Positions 1 through 11,598 of a stretch of 64,000 bases of DNA are shown one piece after another. The stretch is taken from assembly GCA_029378245.1 (NCBI GenBank), contig JARKIF010000010.1, positions 124,001 to 188,000 on the forward strand. The letters run 5' to 3'. The notes under the pieces are model-generated. The model was not told where the DNA came from. It was given only the letters and a program-made list of their open reading frames with translations, and ran no database searches. This stretch comes from Roridomyces roridus (taxonomy: Eukaryota; Basidiomycota; Agaricomycetes; Agaricales; Mycenaceae). Made by a program: the position numbers and the translations under genes. Numbering within the stretch: position 1 is the stretch's first letter; each line of letters begins with the position of its first letter.

Positions 1-2466
1 CCCTCGTTCATATGTTGAAAACGACTCACGGAGAAATGACAGCGATTTGCGTAGGCTGAACACCCGCCCCAATCAACTTGTCCACCCAATTCTTGACCAC
101 CGTCGCCTCATTCTCATTACACTTGCTCCCCTCATCCCCATCCCCCTCCGTACGTTCAAAATATTCGCAACCAGCAGTGTCAAAGAACACAACCGGCGTG
201 CCTAGAATCTCTTTCTCGTCGTCGGCAGAGTCTACGTGCGTCTCGGGGAGGTCTAGTAAAAGACGTGCTTCGACGGAGGGCGAAGACGTGAGTTTGGATG
301 AATATAGCGTCGCGGAGGGAAAGGCGCATATGTCCGCGTGCATCCGGTATTGAACTTGCAGCATCCGCTTGATACTGGAGCCATACATCTTTTCTAGCCG
401 GTCAAACAAGGTCGTTTCCAGGGTCCGTGGCGGTTGGAGAACGGGGAGGTTCTTTTTTTGAGGCTGAGGTTTTGGAGGCGGCGGCGTCTCCGAATCGGTG
501 TCGCTACTCGATTCCGAGCTATGTTCGACAGTTGGTTCGACTTTCTTCTTGGTTTTCTTCTTGTCCACGGACAAGACCGTTGGCGGTAGTTGCATGGGGT
601 CGCTAACTCATTGAGCCCGCATTCAATGGTCAGAACTCAGCTTACCCCGCCAAAATCAACTTCTTCCCCTTGAGTATAGGAATCCAGCAAACCTAACTCA
701 ACGGTAAATACATGACGTGAACAGGAGTAACAACGACCCACCGCCTCGAGTGCCTGTGTCGCCTCGTCGATGATGACACAATCAAATTCATGGCCGTGCA
801 ATTGCCTCCCGCCGGCAGAATGGCAGGTTGCCAGTACGACCTGAAAGAGGGTTACGAAAACCGCGTGCAATTAATACTATAATCTTACCTGCGACTCGGC
901 CAACACAGTGTTAACCACACCTCCTTCGCGTTGGCGATACCTTAAAAGAGTACCTCAATCACCGCCTCCCAAGGAGAAAGAAAGATAGAAAGAACCTACT
1001 CCTTCCGTAGAGCCTTGACTTCATCCCACAGCTTCCGACGCTCAGCGCCGCGTGGACCCTTTCCCTTCACCCCCTTTCCCTTGCCAGAAAGCACCCCAAG
1101 CGCAGTCTCGAGCTCGTTTTTGACATCCTTGGCTAAAACAGCCTACGATAATGTCGGCACATTTAATTAATTTCAACCAAAACCCATGGGCGCACAACTC
1201 ACCTGCTCGGTTCTGCTAGCTTTCACTTCGAGAGTCGAGTCCAGGACGCCTTGGTGTGCCATAACCCTTGCCGGGTGCCCGATCCTCGTCACCTTTAATT
1301 TACTCTCACCCTTATCCGAGGGCGTTGGGAGGGCCAGCAATCGTTCGAGGATGTTGTCGACGGAGAGATTCGATGCGCCACAGACGAGCAATCGGAGGGG
1401 TTTTGGATTCGCGGCAGACGTCGAGGTCAGCTGGCGGATGATTTCGATTAAAGTGTGCGTTTTTCCCGTTCCACTGTTCGGTGGTTAACCTTGTGTGATC
1501 AAGGGAAAATTGAAAGCTACGCACGGAGGTCCGTGGATGCAAGCTACTTCCGGGGCTTGTAAACAAAATTTGATGGCTTCTTTCTGACTTGCGTTGAGAG
1601 ACTCGTCGAAGAATTCGATCTCGGCGAGGGGAATGGTGTCCGACCGAGCGGCATTCGCGAGTAAAACTTGGATTAACTGCCGCTTTTCTGCGCTCAATTT
1701 CAAATCGTTCTGATCGAACGTGAGTTTGCAAACTCTCCCCGGCGTGTAAATAACAAACAGAAGTGCCGATCGTAATCTTCTCCAGCTGGTCGATAGTCTT
1801 GTCCATTCTGCTTCATATTATCTTTAAATTCCGCGGAGCAGACCCAGACCCACCTATCATACGTGACGCTATTCGCCAACTTCAACACCCGACAGCGTTC
1901 CGGCAGGTCAAGATCCTCCGCGGCAGAATCAGACCCATTGACCGCAATGACGATTCTCGTATCCGTGACCTGAGGAATTGATCCATGACAACAAGAGTTC
2001 AAAATGAGTAGACAAACCCGATAGACGACGCCTTCAGCTGCTTGCGACGCAGTACTCTCCGCAGATTTCTTGGATGAGGCCTTTTTCGACGAACCACCAG
2101 CAGCCGACACGTTCGCCTCGATCCTCGCAAGATCTCCAGGCCGCAGCGTATGCGGAGGGAATATCTGACTCGTGTGATATGCCAAAGGCCGCTCCAGTTC
2201 GACCAACCTAGTAAAAAATCACAACTCAGCCTCTCAAATCGCGCATGATTTGCTTTGAACAGAGTTCACGTTTTGCCGCCAAGCCCGATGTTAACGCCCA
2301 CAACTCCCAATCCGCCGAGCGAGAGCCCTTTCTGTTCCAAGAGTTTCGGTGGGCAATTGGATAGAATGAGGGAGCTACGCTCGACTTCCGCTTCGCGTTC
2401 CTGGGCTAGTAAGAGTCTCTGTCGGGCAAAGAAGGTGGAAAGACGCGTGTCGGCTTCGGAGGACAT
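1..2466 (-). CDS. HCS1/IGHMBP2-type superfamily 1 DNA helicase, 3' end outside the window
   Basis: Minus-strand gene of many exons whose C-terminal part runs off the left edge. The start is the ATG at 2466 (MSSEADTRL). The Walker A loop GPPGTGKTHTLI appears once the intron at about 1476-1526 is removed. The Walker B box is IIDEATQALE near 770, and QLPPT followed by the Q-Y-R-M motif of SF1 helicases lies between 600 and 340. The domain order (N-terminal helical part, barrel region near 2200-1800, RecA1, RecA2) fits the yeast HCS1 and human IGHMBP2/SMUBP2 type: ATP-dependent 5'-3' helicases linked to DNA polymerase alpha or ribosomes. An acidic, Pro-rich stretch near 430-560 interrupts RecA2 after QLPPT; it looks like a lineage-specific insert. 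The family is well supported; telling HCS1 from another UPF1-like member would need the missing C-terminus. Confidence 0.88.
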
Positions 2467-2594
2467 GATGGTGAAAGACAGAATCACGGTGGCTATGCCA
2501 CCCGACGCGTATTTCCGTCAAAAATCCAAGCGTATATACACCATTAAATTGTACAATAAGATTGAGCACGAGTCCACAGAGAGAAAACCAATCA

Positions 2595-4166
2595 TCACAT
2601 CCCGCCCCACTGCTGCTGCTGCTGCTGCTGAGGCACATACCCCCACTGTTGCTGTTGATGTTGCTGTTGCTGAAACGGCGGCGACATTTGCTGCTGGAAG
2701 GGCTGACCCATGAACTGGCCCTGAGGCTGGAACGCACCCGCCTGAGGGCCATTCGACATGAAAGGCGCAGGTTGCGGGCTGCTCGACATGAACGGCCCAG
2801 GCTGCGGGCTGCTCGACATGAACGGCCCAGGCTGCGGACTACTCGACATGAATGGATGTGGACTGCCTCCAGACATCACAAACGGCTGTGGACTCGGAGT
2901 CGATCCCATCCCGAGCATCTGGTTCCCGTATGTGGGGGTCATTGACGGCGCAGGAGGTTGCAGACCGAACGGTCCAGGGCTGGATCCCTGTGCGATCGGG
3001 GACTGGATCGGGGACTGGATGGGGGAGTGGACGGGTTGGCCTTGGAACAGCTGTTGCTGTTGCCCGAATGTCTGAGGTTGCGGGTTATACAACGGCGTGG
3101 CGGGGGTTATGGTCGGTAAAGAGAAGGAGGGCGTGAATTGGGACGGGTAGGGGTTCGATGGTGCGAATTGCGATTGGTAGGGGTTCGCCATCATGCCCAT
3201 ACCAGTCGGTGCAGCCATCTGCGGCTGGTATCCCGTGGGCATCATGGACTGCTGTTGGCCGTATCCGGGGAGCGACGCCTGGAATTGAAGAGGGGGATTC
3301 GAGTTGGTGTTGGCGCTTTGGAGGGATATCAAATCGTTCCACACTCCGCCAACCGACTGAGGAGGGGCTTGGGATTGAGTAGGTGGAGGTTGTGGAGTCG
3401 GCGCGGGCTGAGTTGGAGTCCTCGTTGGCGCAGCATAGGATACGGGAGCCGTAGCAGCCCTGGCAGGGGCAGCAGGAGGCTTGGGGGACGGTGGCGGTTT
3501 GGCAGCAGTAGGAGCAGGCGAATCTCGCGTGGCCAACGACGCTGCGGAGCGCGATGGACCGAGCTTGGAAGCCACAAGGGCGCTTTTGTCGACGAAACTC
3601 TTGTACTCGTATTTCGCTGGGTAACAATCAGCGGGGTAGTCAGCAGGGCGCACTGGTGAACTCACAGCGGATGTATTGCTCCATCTCACTATCTCGTTCG
3701 CCATCCATTAGATTCGGAGGGGGAGGGTGACGGGCTTCATTCGGATTGTACAACTGATTTGACTTGAGGTTTCCGTTGAGCCTCATATTGTCCGTCTGCT
3801 CGCGAGTCCATGAGTCCATTGTCAGGCTCTTGCTGCATGTCGACATGAACGATCTGGGCCATCGGAGCGTATGGAAACATACACTTTTGAGACATGAGTT
3901 CCGATTTTGCGATGAATGCTCGCACAATTGACGCTATCTCGCAGTGAGCGACGGTGACAGCTAGACGTAGTCCAAGCTACCATATGAATATTCCGAGACT
4001 ATGCGAGGCCCATCGAGGGTTCTTGACCTTGCAATCGGCGCAGATGTCTGGTCGAAGCGTGAGCGAGTTGCCCGAGCAAGACGGAGAACTTGCCGTTGCC
4101 AGGCTGGACCACGAGCTCGAGAAGAGTCTTCTGGTTCCTCTCCGCTGCAATTTTATTGAGGGCCAT
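2595..4166 (-). CDS. ArfGAP-domain protein with long PQ-rich C-terminal tail
   Basis: GTPase-activating protein for Arf-type small GTPases in vesicle traffic. The start is the ATG at 4166 (MALNKIAAERNQKTLLEL). Short exons then give the zinc finger: DICADCK, NPRWASHSLGIFI, CASIHRKIGTHVSKV. The fit to the C-x2-C-x(16-17)-C-x2-C finger and its following Arg is good, but the exon carrying the second cysteine pair is short and its splice sites are uncertain. Next come SLTMDSWTREQTDNM, LYNPNEARHPPPP and ERDSEMEQYIR-KYEYKSFVD, all hallmarks of the SMAP/Gts1-like class. From about residue 150 the protein is low-complexity Pro/Gln/Ser/Gly with a repeated S-P-Q-P-x-P-F-M-S motif and ends in poly-Gln. 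The tail may be flexible or prion-like (inference). The stop is at 2595-2597. Confidence 0.88.
2608..2632. repeat. CTG/CAG trinucleotide tract coding for poly-Gln
   Basis: Six to seven CTG units on the plus strand encode a Gln run (CAG) near the C-terminus of the ArfGAP. A second interrupted Gln-rich tract follows at about 2647-2700. Such tracts are usually length-variable. Confidence 0.8.
2755..2860. repeat. 33-bp in-frame tandem repeats in the ArfGAP tail
   Basis: About three near-identical units, recognisable by GGCTGCGGGCTGCTCGACAT, encode repeated S-S-S-P-Q-P-G-P-F-M blocks on the minus strand. The unit is a multiple of three, so copy-number change would keep the frame. Confidence 0.8.
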
Positions 4167-4899
4167 GGAAGGAGAAGGGCAGCATCAAGGCGGAATCAAT
4201 GCAGTCACGATCACGTAAAGACACTGCTTGCCTCTGCCCAACACCCGTCTAGACCTGACGGGCTTCTCGAGGTCCAGAATTTCTTGCCAATTCTGGCCAA
4301 ACCCTCTGCTTCGAGCGAACAATCCCTTAGCCTTGCAGTTCGAGCGATATTCTCCCGCGCCGTCCTGTTACGCTTTCGCTATACAGCTCCCAGTCTCTGT
4401 TTTCCCTCGGCCCTCACTGTGGCTCCATGGGCTAGAGTATTCATCATTAATCCATTGAATTTCAATGAAATGCACGCTGGGGTGGGTTCGAAACTCTGAC
4501 TACTATCAAGCTTCAGAGACGCACACCGTTATTACGTTCTGCAGCACGAGCGGGTGTGAGGTCAAGTTCGGGGATATGCGTGTATCAACGGATGGGTTCG
4601 AGAAAGGCCAATCTTGGAACAGACCGAGGAGCTTGTCGGAGGTAGATACTCTCCAAGGAGACTCTGACCAAGCGCTCAAAAACCGTGCCCAAAAGCCAGC
4701 CTGAGGAGAATGAGAAGGCCTCGAGGTCGGTGCGGATCACCTTCTTTTTGCTTCATCTGTCGCTCGAGGGACTCCATCGACACGGTGTATCTGCGACAAA
4801 GCAACGCCCCTCCCTTCTCAAGTTCTTTTTGCCACGCCGCTGTCCGCGCTTGGAATATATACAGAGGAATCACCCTGTTTCTGTATCAGCGAACCGACC
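4167..4899. other. Intergenic stretch between divergent ArfGAP and MFS genes
   Basis: No convincing coding exon on either strand; open frames here have no recognisable composition or splice context. It should hold both promoters. A TATA-like GGAATATATAC lies at about 4850, some 45 bases before the MFS start. Confidence 0.5.
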
Positions 4900-6955
4900 A
4901 TGTCCTCTACCGCCCACTCGATGACCACCGACCACGAAAAACAGCATCATCCCCTCCGCCGGGTCGACACGATTGCTCCTCCGGCCCCCAACTCCTCTAC
5001 CCAAGCCTTTCCCGAAGGCGGTTTGGCCGGCTGGCTCACCGTTTTAGGATCGTCAGTGTTCCGTTCTGTTCGCCAGACTTTGAAGACCGACATTTTCAAC
5101 AGCGCAATGATCCTTTTCTCCACTTTCGGAGTCAGGTAATGCACTCTTCTCGTTCTCTTTTCGTTCTCATTTTCACTAGTCTCTCGTTCGGGGTGTTGGA
5201 GGACTACTACACGGTTTGTTTTTTTATTTGTATTCTAACCGGCATTTGAACCAGCCCGTGTTTCAGCGCAACTTCTTGAACAACAGTACACCGGCTACTG
5301 TTAGCTGGATTGGGTCGATGCAGTTATTCCTAGGTGGGTAAAAGTCGATTCGGTTTGAACGATGATGGACTATTTGCAGACTTTAGCATGGGACTTCCCG
5401 CTGGTGAGAGCGCCGGGTTGTTTTACTTGCCTGTGTTCATATTTTCAAGGAAAATGGTTCGACGACGGGCACTTTCGACTCCTCATGCGCAGCGGGACTG
5501 GTTTATTTATCTTCTCGTGAGTTTATACTATTGGTTGTTCGCTTCGCCAACTGAAACTCGGAAAGATTCTTCATGCTGTCAATCTGCGAGGCGAATCACT
5601 TTTATCAAGTTTTCCTCTCGCAAGGCGTTGGTATGGGCGTCGGAATCGGCTTGGTCAGTCAACTTTCACTTTTTTCAACTTAACTGAACGAGCAAATAGC
5701 TCTTCGTGCCCGCCGTCTCACTGCCCTCGCACTACTTTCGCGCAAGACGGTCGCTTGTTATGGGCATGGTCTTCGCAGGTGGGTCCGCGTCATGTCCTGA
5801 GCAAACCGCTCAATGCACCTACAGGCTCTTCTCTCGGCGGCGTCGTCTTCCCGATCATTCTGAACCACCTAATCAACGGACCGGTCGGCTTTGCATGGGG
5901 CATCAGGTACCTCTTGGCTATTCTCTGTTCGATCGGCACGCTCAATATACACCCGTAGAATCGTCGCGTTCATTACAGCGATACTCCTCATCATCGGCAA
6001 CCTCCTCACTCGTCCGCGATTGCCAACCAGGAAAGAAAGGGCGCCAGAGGATAATGCGGTGCTTCAGCTGATCCTGAGGGATTTCCCGTACTGGTTGAGT
6101 GTATGGGGGTGCGTTCTCGTCTTCGTCTTCTAGCAAGCAATCCCCCTGACGAAGCCAGAGCGTCCCTGGTCATCTGGGGTATTTTCTTTCCCTGTACGTC
6201 CGCACTGCACCCTGTATCGAATCTAGACCTCACCTCATATGCAGATTTCTATCTCCAGCTCTACGCGATCCTACACGGTATCGAGAGTAACGTGGCATTT
6301 TACATGGTCGGTCTAGCCTGTAATATTTCATTTCCCTTCTGACGACGCGACGCAGATCACCGTCTTGAACGCCTCGTCTGTGTTCGGGCGGCTCATCCCC
6401 ATGCAAATCGCGGACCGTATCGGGGCCTTGAACGGTGCGTGGCCGATTCGCGCCTGGTGGAGGCGATCTTGACGTCCAGCAAGTCGCTATACCGATGACC
6501 ACGGTCTCTGGATCCCTCGTCTTTGCGATGCTGAACCTCAGCTCGGTGAAGAGTCTGTTCATCTTTGCGGCGTTTTACGGATTCTTTTCCGGGGCTTTCA
6601 TGTCCCTCCTCGCCGCCATCATGTCCTCGTTCGCCTTTTCCGTCAATGAAATAGGGTAGGCGTCCTTACGTCTCATCCGCTCTTCTGATTCCAACGTAGA
6701 TCTCGAATTGGAATCGCCATGTTCATTCTATCGCTGCCGCTCCTTACCGGTGCGCCGATAACGGGTGCGTTCCTCCACCCTCCAGAATACACTTGGTGGC
6801 GTGCGGTGGCGTTTTCTGGGGTACGTCTTTTCGATTGGATTGGATTGGATTCGCGTTCTGAGGCTCTTACGTAGGTGGTGCAGTTGAGCGGGGTTTCGCT
6901 GTTTACGGTGTCGCGTCACTTGGTGGCTAAGAGGAAGGAGACGTGGAGGGTGTGA
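4900..6955 (+). CDS. MFS transporter of the monocarboxylate (MCT-like) family
   Basis: Predicted plasma-membrane transporter with about 12 helices, related to fungal riboflavin/monocarboxylate carriers. After the start (MSSTAHSMTT) a soluble N-terminus leads into FPEGGLAGWLTVLGS, the usual entry to helix 1. Removing introns at about 5047-5096, 5136-5180 and onwards gives SAMILFSTFGVSLSFGVLEDYYT, then SATVSWIGSMQLFL and a GMGVGIG helix. Next is YFRARRSLVMGMVFAGSSLGG, the central-loop signature of this family. Later exons carry SSVFGRLIPMQIADRIG and the final helices, and the protein ends KRKETWRV before the TGA at 6953. About eight to ten introns are needed. Substrate cannot be told. Confidence 0.87.
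6834..6852. repeat. Short GATTG direct repeat in an intron
   Basis: GATTGGATTGGATTGGATTC-like repeats lie in the last intron of the MFS gene. Minor simple repeat. Confidence 0.6.
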
Positions 6956-7088
6956 TTCCGTTTTCTTCTCGTTATATCCTATTCATACCTCTGTTCCTCG
7001 TATTGTATTTTGAATGCCACTTGATGTTGAGCTCAGACGCGACGCGACGCGTGACATCAAAACAGTGTGATCGTGTCTCCTTCCCACC

Positions 7089-7737
7089 ATGACCTCCGAA
7101 CTGAATCCTCTCGAGCAATACGCGTCGTATCCATTCTCAACAGACGACGAGTACCAGGTACTCCGATACATTTCGCTGAGCTGACTTTCATTCTCACCGA
7201 CCGACGAAAGGACGGCCTTGCTAGCATCGTTGCTGGCGGCGCACTCGACAACAACCCACCAGAGGACATTAAAGAGGAGATTCTCCGCCGCACGCGTGTA
7301 TTCTACTTTAATCGGTGCGTGACCGGCCACATCTACATCCTCTCGAGCTGATGGCCCTGCGAAGAGTGACTGGGAACGCAATCACCAGCGACGAGGCGCG
7401 TGAATATGAGCTCTCGCATCCTGGGACGACGGCCAGCACGAGCGCAGCTGCTGTTCTCGCTGCAGCTGCTGCAGAGCCCGTCATCTCCCCATCTTCGGAA
7501 TCAGAATCAGAAACAACACCAGAATCGACCGGCGTGCTCTCCTTCGCACAGCTGAAAGCGCTCATCGAGTCGGGCAGGGAGGAGCTCATACCGAACAACA
7601 AGATAATACCGGACGGGCTGAATGTACGTCGTCTGGGGCATTGTGCGCAGATTCTTGGCTCAATGCGTTTTTAGGAAGCGGAACCAAGCACTTCGGCCGC
7701 ACCTGTACGGAAGAAACCTTGGGAAACAGCGACTTGA
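7089..7737 (+). CDS. Small KPWE-motif protein
   Basis: Four exons: MTSELNPLEQYASYPFSTDD, then (intron 7158-7209) GLASIVAGGALDNNPPEDIK and EEILRRTRVFYFNR, then (intron about 7314-7358) an Ala/Ser-rich middle, then (intron 7624-7674) EAEPSTSAAPVRKKPWETAT and stop. This is the architecture of the fungal/plant KPWE-domain family: a short helical segment with FYFNR and a C-terminal K-K-P-W-E. The family is sometimes discussed with peroxisomal Pex14-like proteins, but its biochemical role is not established to my knowledge. The gene starts only 134 bases after the MFS stop, on the same strand. Confidence 0.82.
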
Positions 7738-8049
7738 AGCCGCCCGATTCGCTGAATAAACGTGTACCATCTACTGTACTAATGGAATGTAAGCTTTTCA
7801 AGACCCCGAGGCCGCTCTGCCCTGTCTGAAAGTCGTTCGCGTTGTTCTCCCTTGTTACGCGGGCGGGAGACCTGCATATTGGGAACCTGGCTACCGTGGA
7901 CGCGGCCTGACGCAGCCAGGAAATTTCTACCTTTTCGGACGGCTAAAATTGCGCCCCGTGCCGGATCACGTCATCATGCTAGTGCTGCTGACTGAGGATA
8001 CCCAAGATGGCCCGTTATAAAACTCGGCTGCAACTGTTCGCTCTCCCCA
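7738..8049 (+). promoter_or_regulatory. Promoter region of the DsbA-like gene
   Basis: No coding exon. TATAAAA at 8016-8022 lies about 30 bases before the start. CACGTCA at 7967-7973 is a CRE/E-box-like octamer core. Function is inferred from position and consensus only. Confidence 0.45.
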
Positions 8050-8902
8050 ATGGCAGCCATGGCCCTCCGCGCCCTTTCCCTCGAGATCATCAGCGATTCA
8101 ATCTGCCCGTTCTGCTATCTGGGATACAAGCAGATCACTCTAGCCATGGCGGCGGCAAAGAAGGAGAGTCTTCCCCTGGATTTCAAGGTACGTGGATGTC
8201 CCAGCGACCGTTCTCAATTCTGATTATATACAGCTCCGTTTCAAACCTTTCCTCCTCGACCCAACTCTACCCACCGACGAACCCATCAACAAGCGTGAGC
8301 GCTACACCTCCAAATTCGGCGCGTCGAGGGTGGAGGCTATGGAACGCCAGATGATTGCGCGGGGTAAAGAAGTGGGAATCAACTTTTCGTGTGCGTCACC
8401 TACCACTCTCTTCCTTCATCGACTGAACGTAACTAGACGGCGGAACCGTCCGCCAAACGACCGATTCCCACCGCCTGATCGAAAAAGCGTACCAAACAGG
8501 CGGAGAGCCTGCCCAGCGCGCGGTCGTCGAATCGCTCTTTGCTGGGTACTTTGAGAACGAGCAGGATATCGGGAGCCACGAGTTCCTCGCGCAGTGTGCT
8601 GTCAACGCGCGGGTGTTTGCGTCCACGGAAGAGGCGTTGGCGTTCCTTGCCTCTGGGGAGATGAAGGAGAGTATCGTGAAGGGGATCATGGAGGCTAGGC
8701 AGCTTGGTGAGTCTGGCTTGCGCTAGGCGAGTTTGTTGGATTAATTTTTTTGCGTGCAGGCGTCGAAGGCGTCCCGTTCGTGATTTTGGATAACAAGTAC
8801 GCGGTTTCTGGCGCGCAGGGCACGGACACGTTCTTGCAGATCTTCCGAAAGATTGCTGCTGGTGCGAAGCTCGCTGCGGAGTCGGAGGGTGACACTTGTT
8901 AA
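8050..8902 (+). CDS. DsbA-family thioredoxin-fold oxidoreductase (FrnE-like)
   Basis: Predicted cytosolic thiol oxidoreductase of the DSBA/2-hydroxychromene-2-carboxylate isomerase fold. The N-terminal strand ends in SDSICPFCYLG, where C-P-F-C is the active-site pair. Further exons read KLRFKPFLLDPTLPTDEPIN, RYTSKFGASRVEAMERQM, TVRQTTDSHRLIEKAYQTGG and AVVESLFAGYFENEQDIGSH. The cis-Pro loop is LGVEGVPFVILDNKYAVSGAQ, the usual substrate-binding element, and the stop is at 8900. Two in-frame Met codons (8050, 8059) could start it. Length is about 235-240 residues, normal for the family. Confidence 0.87.
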
Positions 8903-8947
8903 GAGTGTATGTACGAATGAAAGAAGTTGTTTATTTTCTTGCTTTCT

Positions 8948-9592
8948 TCAGTCCAGCAGCAACAGTTCCCTCCCTGCCCTCAGCTCATCACATTCCTCGG
9001 GGCAACGATGATGCATCCTTGCGTGGGACAGGTCTATCAAAGACGCCTTTCCAGTATCTTCTGACACGACGATATTGTCTGCGCGCAAGTCTCCGTGCAT
9101 TACACCGCACGTGTGGAGCGTCTGCAGGTCGTGGTAGAGCGCCATCCTAGAAGGAATCAACAAACTATCCAGGACATCTCGAATCTCCACGCACCGTTGC
9201 CCCAAAGTCAATTCCCGCCCTACGTCCACAACTTGCCGCCCGCGATGCTCCAGTACGAGCGCTGTAAAGACACGGTTTGAGCAGAGGCCGTAGACGCGCG
9301 GCAGGGTCGCTTCGTGTCTCTGGAGCTGGAGATACCGATAGACCTCCGCCTCGTGTGAAAGCATCTTCGTCTCCTCCTCGTACAGCGCCAAGGCCATCTT
9401 CACTACGACGCGCTCGCTCTGGCCAGTGGACGTGAAGGGCACTGCGTGGCCCGCAAAGACGGGCCCGATGATCCCCTGCTCGAGTTGCTCGTCAAATATG
9501 AATTCAAGTCCACTGGCACTCGATGGTCCGCCACCGACGCGTTCGAGCCAATGCGTCACAGACGGGCCTGCACCAGGTACTTTGAAAGTCAT
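8948..9592 (-). CDS. Protein-kinase-like protein with HGD catalytic loop
   Basis: A single open exon of 214 residues. It has a kinase-fold ATP lysine (VVVKMAL), a hinge-like LVLEHRGRQVV, the catalytic loop MHGDLRADNIVV and a metal-loop equivalent SLIDLSHARMH. The D-F-G motif is D-L-S and the H-R-D is H-G-D, as in basidiomycete small kinase-like and phosphotransferase-like proteins. No glycine-rich loop is evident and the C-lobe is very short, so activity is uncertain. There are no introns, unlike its neighbours. Confidence 0.65.
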   Translation of the reverse strand: MTFKVPGAGPSVTHWLERVGGGPSSASGLEFIFDEQLEQGIIGPVFAGHAVPFTSTGQSERVVVKMALALYEEETKMLSHEAEVYRYLQLQRHEATLPRVYGLCSNRVFTALVLEHRGRQVVDVGRELTLGQRCVEIRDVLDSLLIPSRMALYHDLQTLHTCGVMHGDLRADNIVVSEDTGKASLIDLSHARMHHRCPEECDELRAGRELLLLD

Positions 9593-9864
9593 TCGTACAG
9601 AGTCCTACGTCCTCCATTCAGTCCGTATACCAGAGTAAATCGAATATGCACACACACCTCAGAGACACCACCGCCTCCCCCACACCCTGCTTTCAAAATC
9701 ACATCCACGCCAGCAGCCCAGCTCGTCGAAAGGTCAAGACGAATCATACAGGAGAACAGGAATAGGGGTTTGACAAATTTCATTAGCACGATCGCCTCCC
9801 AAGAGGGCGGGCGGGCTCAAAAGAAGAACACAATATAGCTACAACAAAATCTTGTCTCTTTCAT

Positions 9865-11530
9865 TCAATCCTGTAGCAATTCGGCAATCTGACCACCAAA
9901 GCCCTTGGGCGCTTTGATTGCGAGGTCGGCTTGCTGCCTGCCAGGGCATCAGTGAGGGCAGGAGGGAAGAAAGAAAAAGACGTACAGCCTCATCCGCAAA
10001 AGCACCTTCCGGTTCGTGGACTGGATATCGCGCCCCGCCTTGATAGCGCGCGCAAATAACTCGGCACGGTAATCCGTCTGCTTTGCGTACAAGATCTGCG
10101 GTAAAGTCAGCATCATCGTGCACAAGAAGAATGACAGCAACGCACCTTATTCTGACTATCCACCCGTCCCTGAATCTGCCCACTCTGAATCAGCTGCACG
10201 ACCTGCTCCTCAACCTCCTCCACCGTCCACCCAAAAGCAGCGCTCATCCTGTCAAGCTTGATCGACGCAAACGGCTGGAAATACAGCACCACCGCCCAAT
10301 TGCGGATCAAGTTGGTCAGCTCCACCACATGCGGGGCGAGGTAAATGTCCAGCGCGTGTCTCGACGAGTAGCGGTTCAGCAGTTCGAGCACGGTCTTGAA
10401 GTTGCTGCCCAGGTACGCCTCGACGAGCTCGCGCACGTACGGCTCCTGCTCGACGTACACGCCAAACGTCGAGTTTTCGAGTATGTTGGTCTTGAGGGCA
10501 GAGCGAGGCAGACTGGCAAGTGCACAGAGGACACCGTAGATAGCGATGTCACCCGGGGCAACGAGCCGGCCCATCCAATCGCCAAAGTCCTTCGCGGGTC
10601 CCAGTTTCAGGAAGCCGTAGGCGGCTTTTTGGTAGTTGCCCGTAGCAAAGTGGGAGAGGGCGCTGGCAAAGTCGAGTTTGGATTGCACGCGCTCGCGATC
10701 CTCTGATACGGCCTTCTTCTTGTTCAGAAGCGGTGCAGCGGCTGAAGAGGATCCCTCGGCGTCTTTGGCGTTGGAGGCCGCCGCCGAGGCTGCGTCGAGT
10801 GCAGCATCGGCTTTGAAGACGTAGGTTGGGAGGTGGGAGTAGTTGCGTTGCTCGATGAGGAGCTCGAGGACAGATAAACACATCTCAAGAACATGCGGAC
10901 TGGTGGTGCAAAACTCGCGAGATTTCGTATAGTGTTTGAGTGAGGTGGGATATTCGCCAATGGAACGATAAAAGTCGCCGAGCTCACGGTGCCCCATCTA
11001 CAACGGTAAATGAATCTGGAGATGGACGCGAAAGACCGTCGTACCCGTATACTCTCTTTGATCATATTATTCGTGTAAGTCTTGAGCTCGACCTCGAGCT
11101 TTGAGCGCTCCGCCTGGTTCTTGGTCATGGTCTCGTCTGCCCACCGCGTGTCGAGGGGTGCGAGTTCCATAGAACTAGGCAACGGGTTCTCTCCAGCGGC
11201 TGCAGCGACAACCTGCTCGTAGGCAGACAAGACTTGCTGGTACAACGATGGGTCGCGCGACTGGTGGATTTGCTGGACTGCGAGCTGGAAGGCTTCGGGC
11301 GCCAAGGGAGGGCATACCGAGATGATGTGGATAAGGCGATCGACCGCGGTACGGCCTAAGTGGGAATGAATCGAAAGGTTTGTGGCACAGACGCGTGGGC
11401 GCTCACCGGTGTAATTTGAGATGTAGCCGTCTAGATCGAAGGGGTGGGCATCGTCGACGACGACGAAGAGTTTCTTGGACGACGCTGAGCTGCTCTGCGC
11501 GACTGACTCTTCAGGGATGTCGACGTCCAT
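9865..11530 (-). CDS. CSN1: COP9 signalosome subunit 1 (PCI domain)
   Basis: Scaffold subunit of the COP9 signalosome, which removes NEDD8 from cullin-RING ubiquitin ligases. The start is the ATG at 11530 (MDVDIPEES). Exons give KKLFVVVDDAHPFDLDGYIS, then RTAVDRLIHIISVCPPLAPE, then LEVELKTYTNNMIKESIRMG leading to GHRELGDFYRSIGEYPTSLK. The PCI domain follows: FKTVLELLNRYSSRHALDIY, VELTNLIRNWAVVLYFQPFA, EEVEEQVVQLIQSGQIQGRV. The last exons encode ILYAKQTDYRAELFARAI and an end in PKGFGGQIAELLQD. The R-S-A-L central region and this C-terminus separate CSN1 from proteasomal Rpn7. A partial copy of exon 1 lies at 25.6 kb. Confidence 0.88.
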
Positions 11531-11598
11531 GTCCAAGAGTGCTAGTGATGTTTGGTCAGTGTTCCCATCATTCTTGATGCGGTTCAAGGACAACTTTC

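Noticed and set aside
4420..4500. tRNA-like GGGTTCGAAAC with an upstream TGGGCTAGAG
   Set aside because: The T stem pairs poorly, no acceptor stem can be formed and the spacing is too long.
9589..9789. Upstream exon for the kinase-like gene
   Set aside because: Poly-Gly frame without suitable splice sites; the downstream Met at 9592 is adequate.
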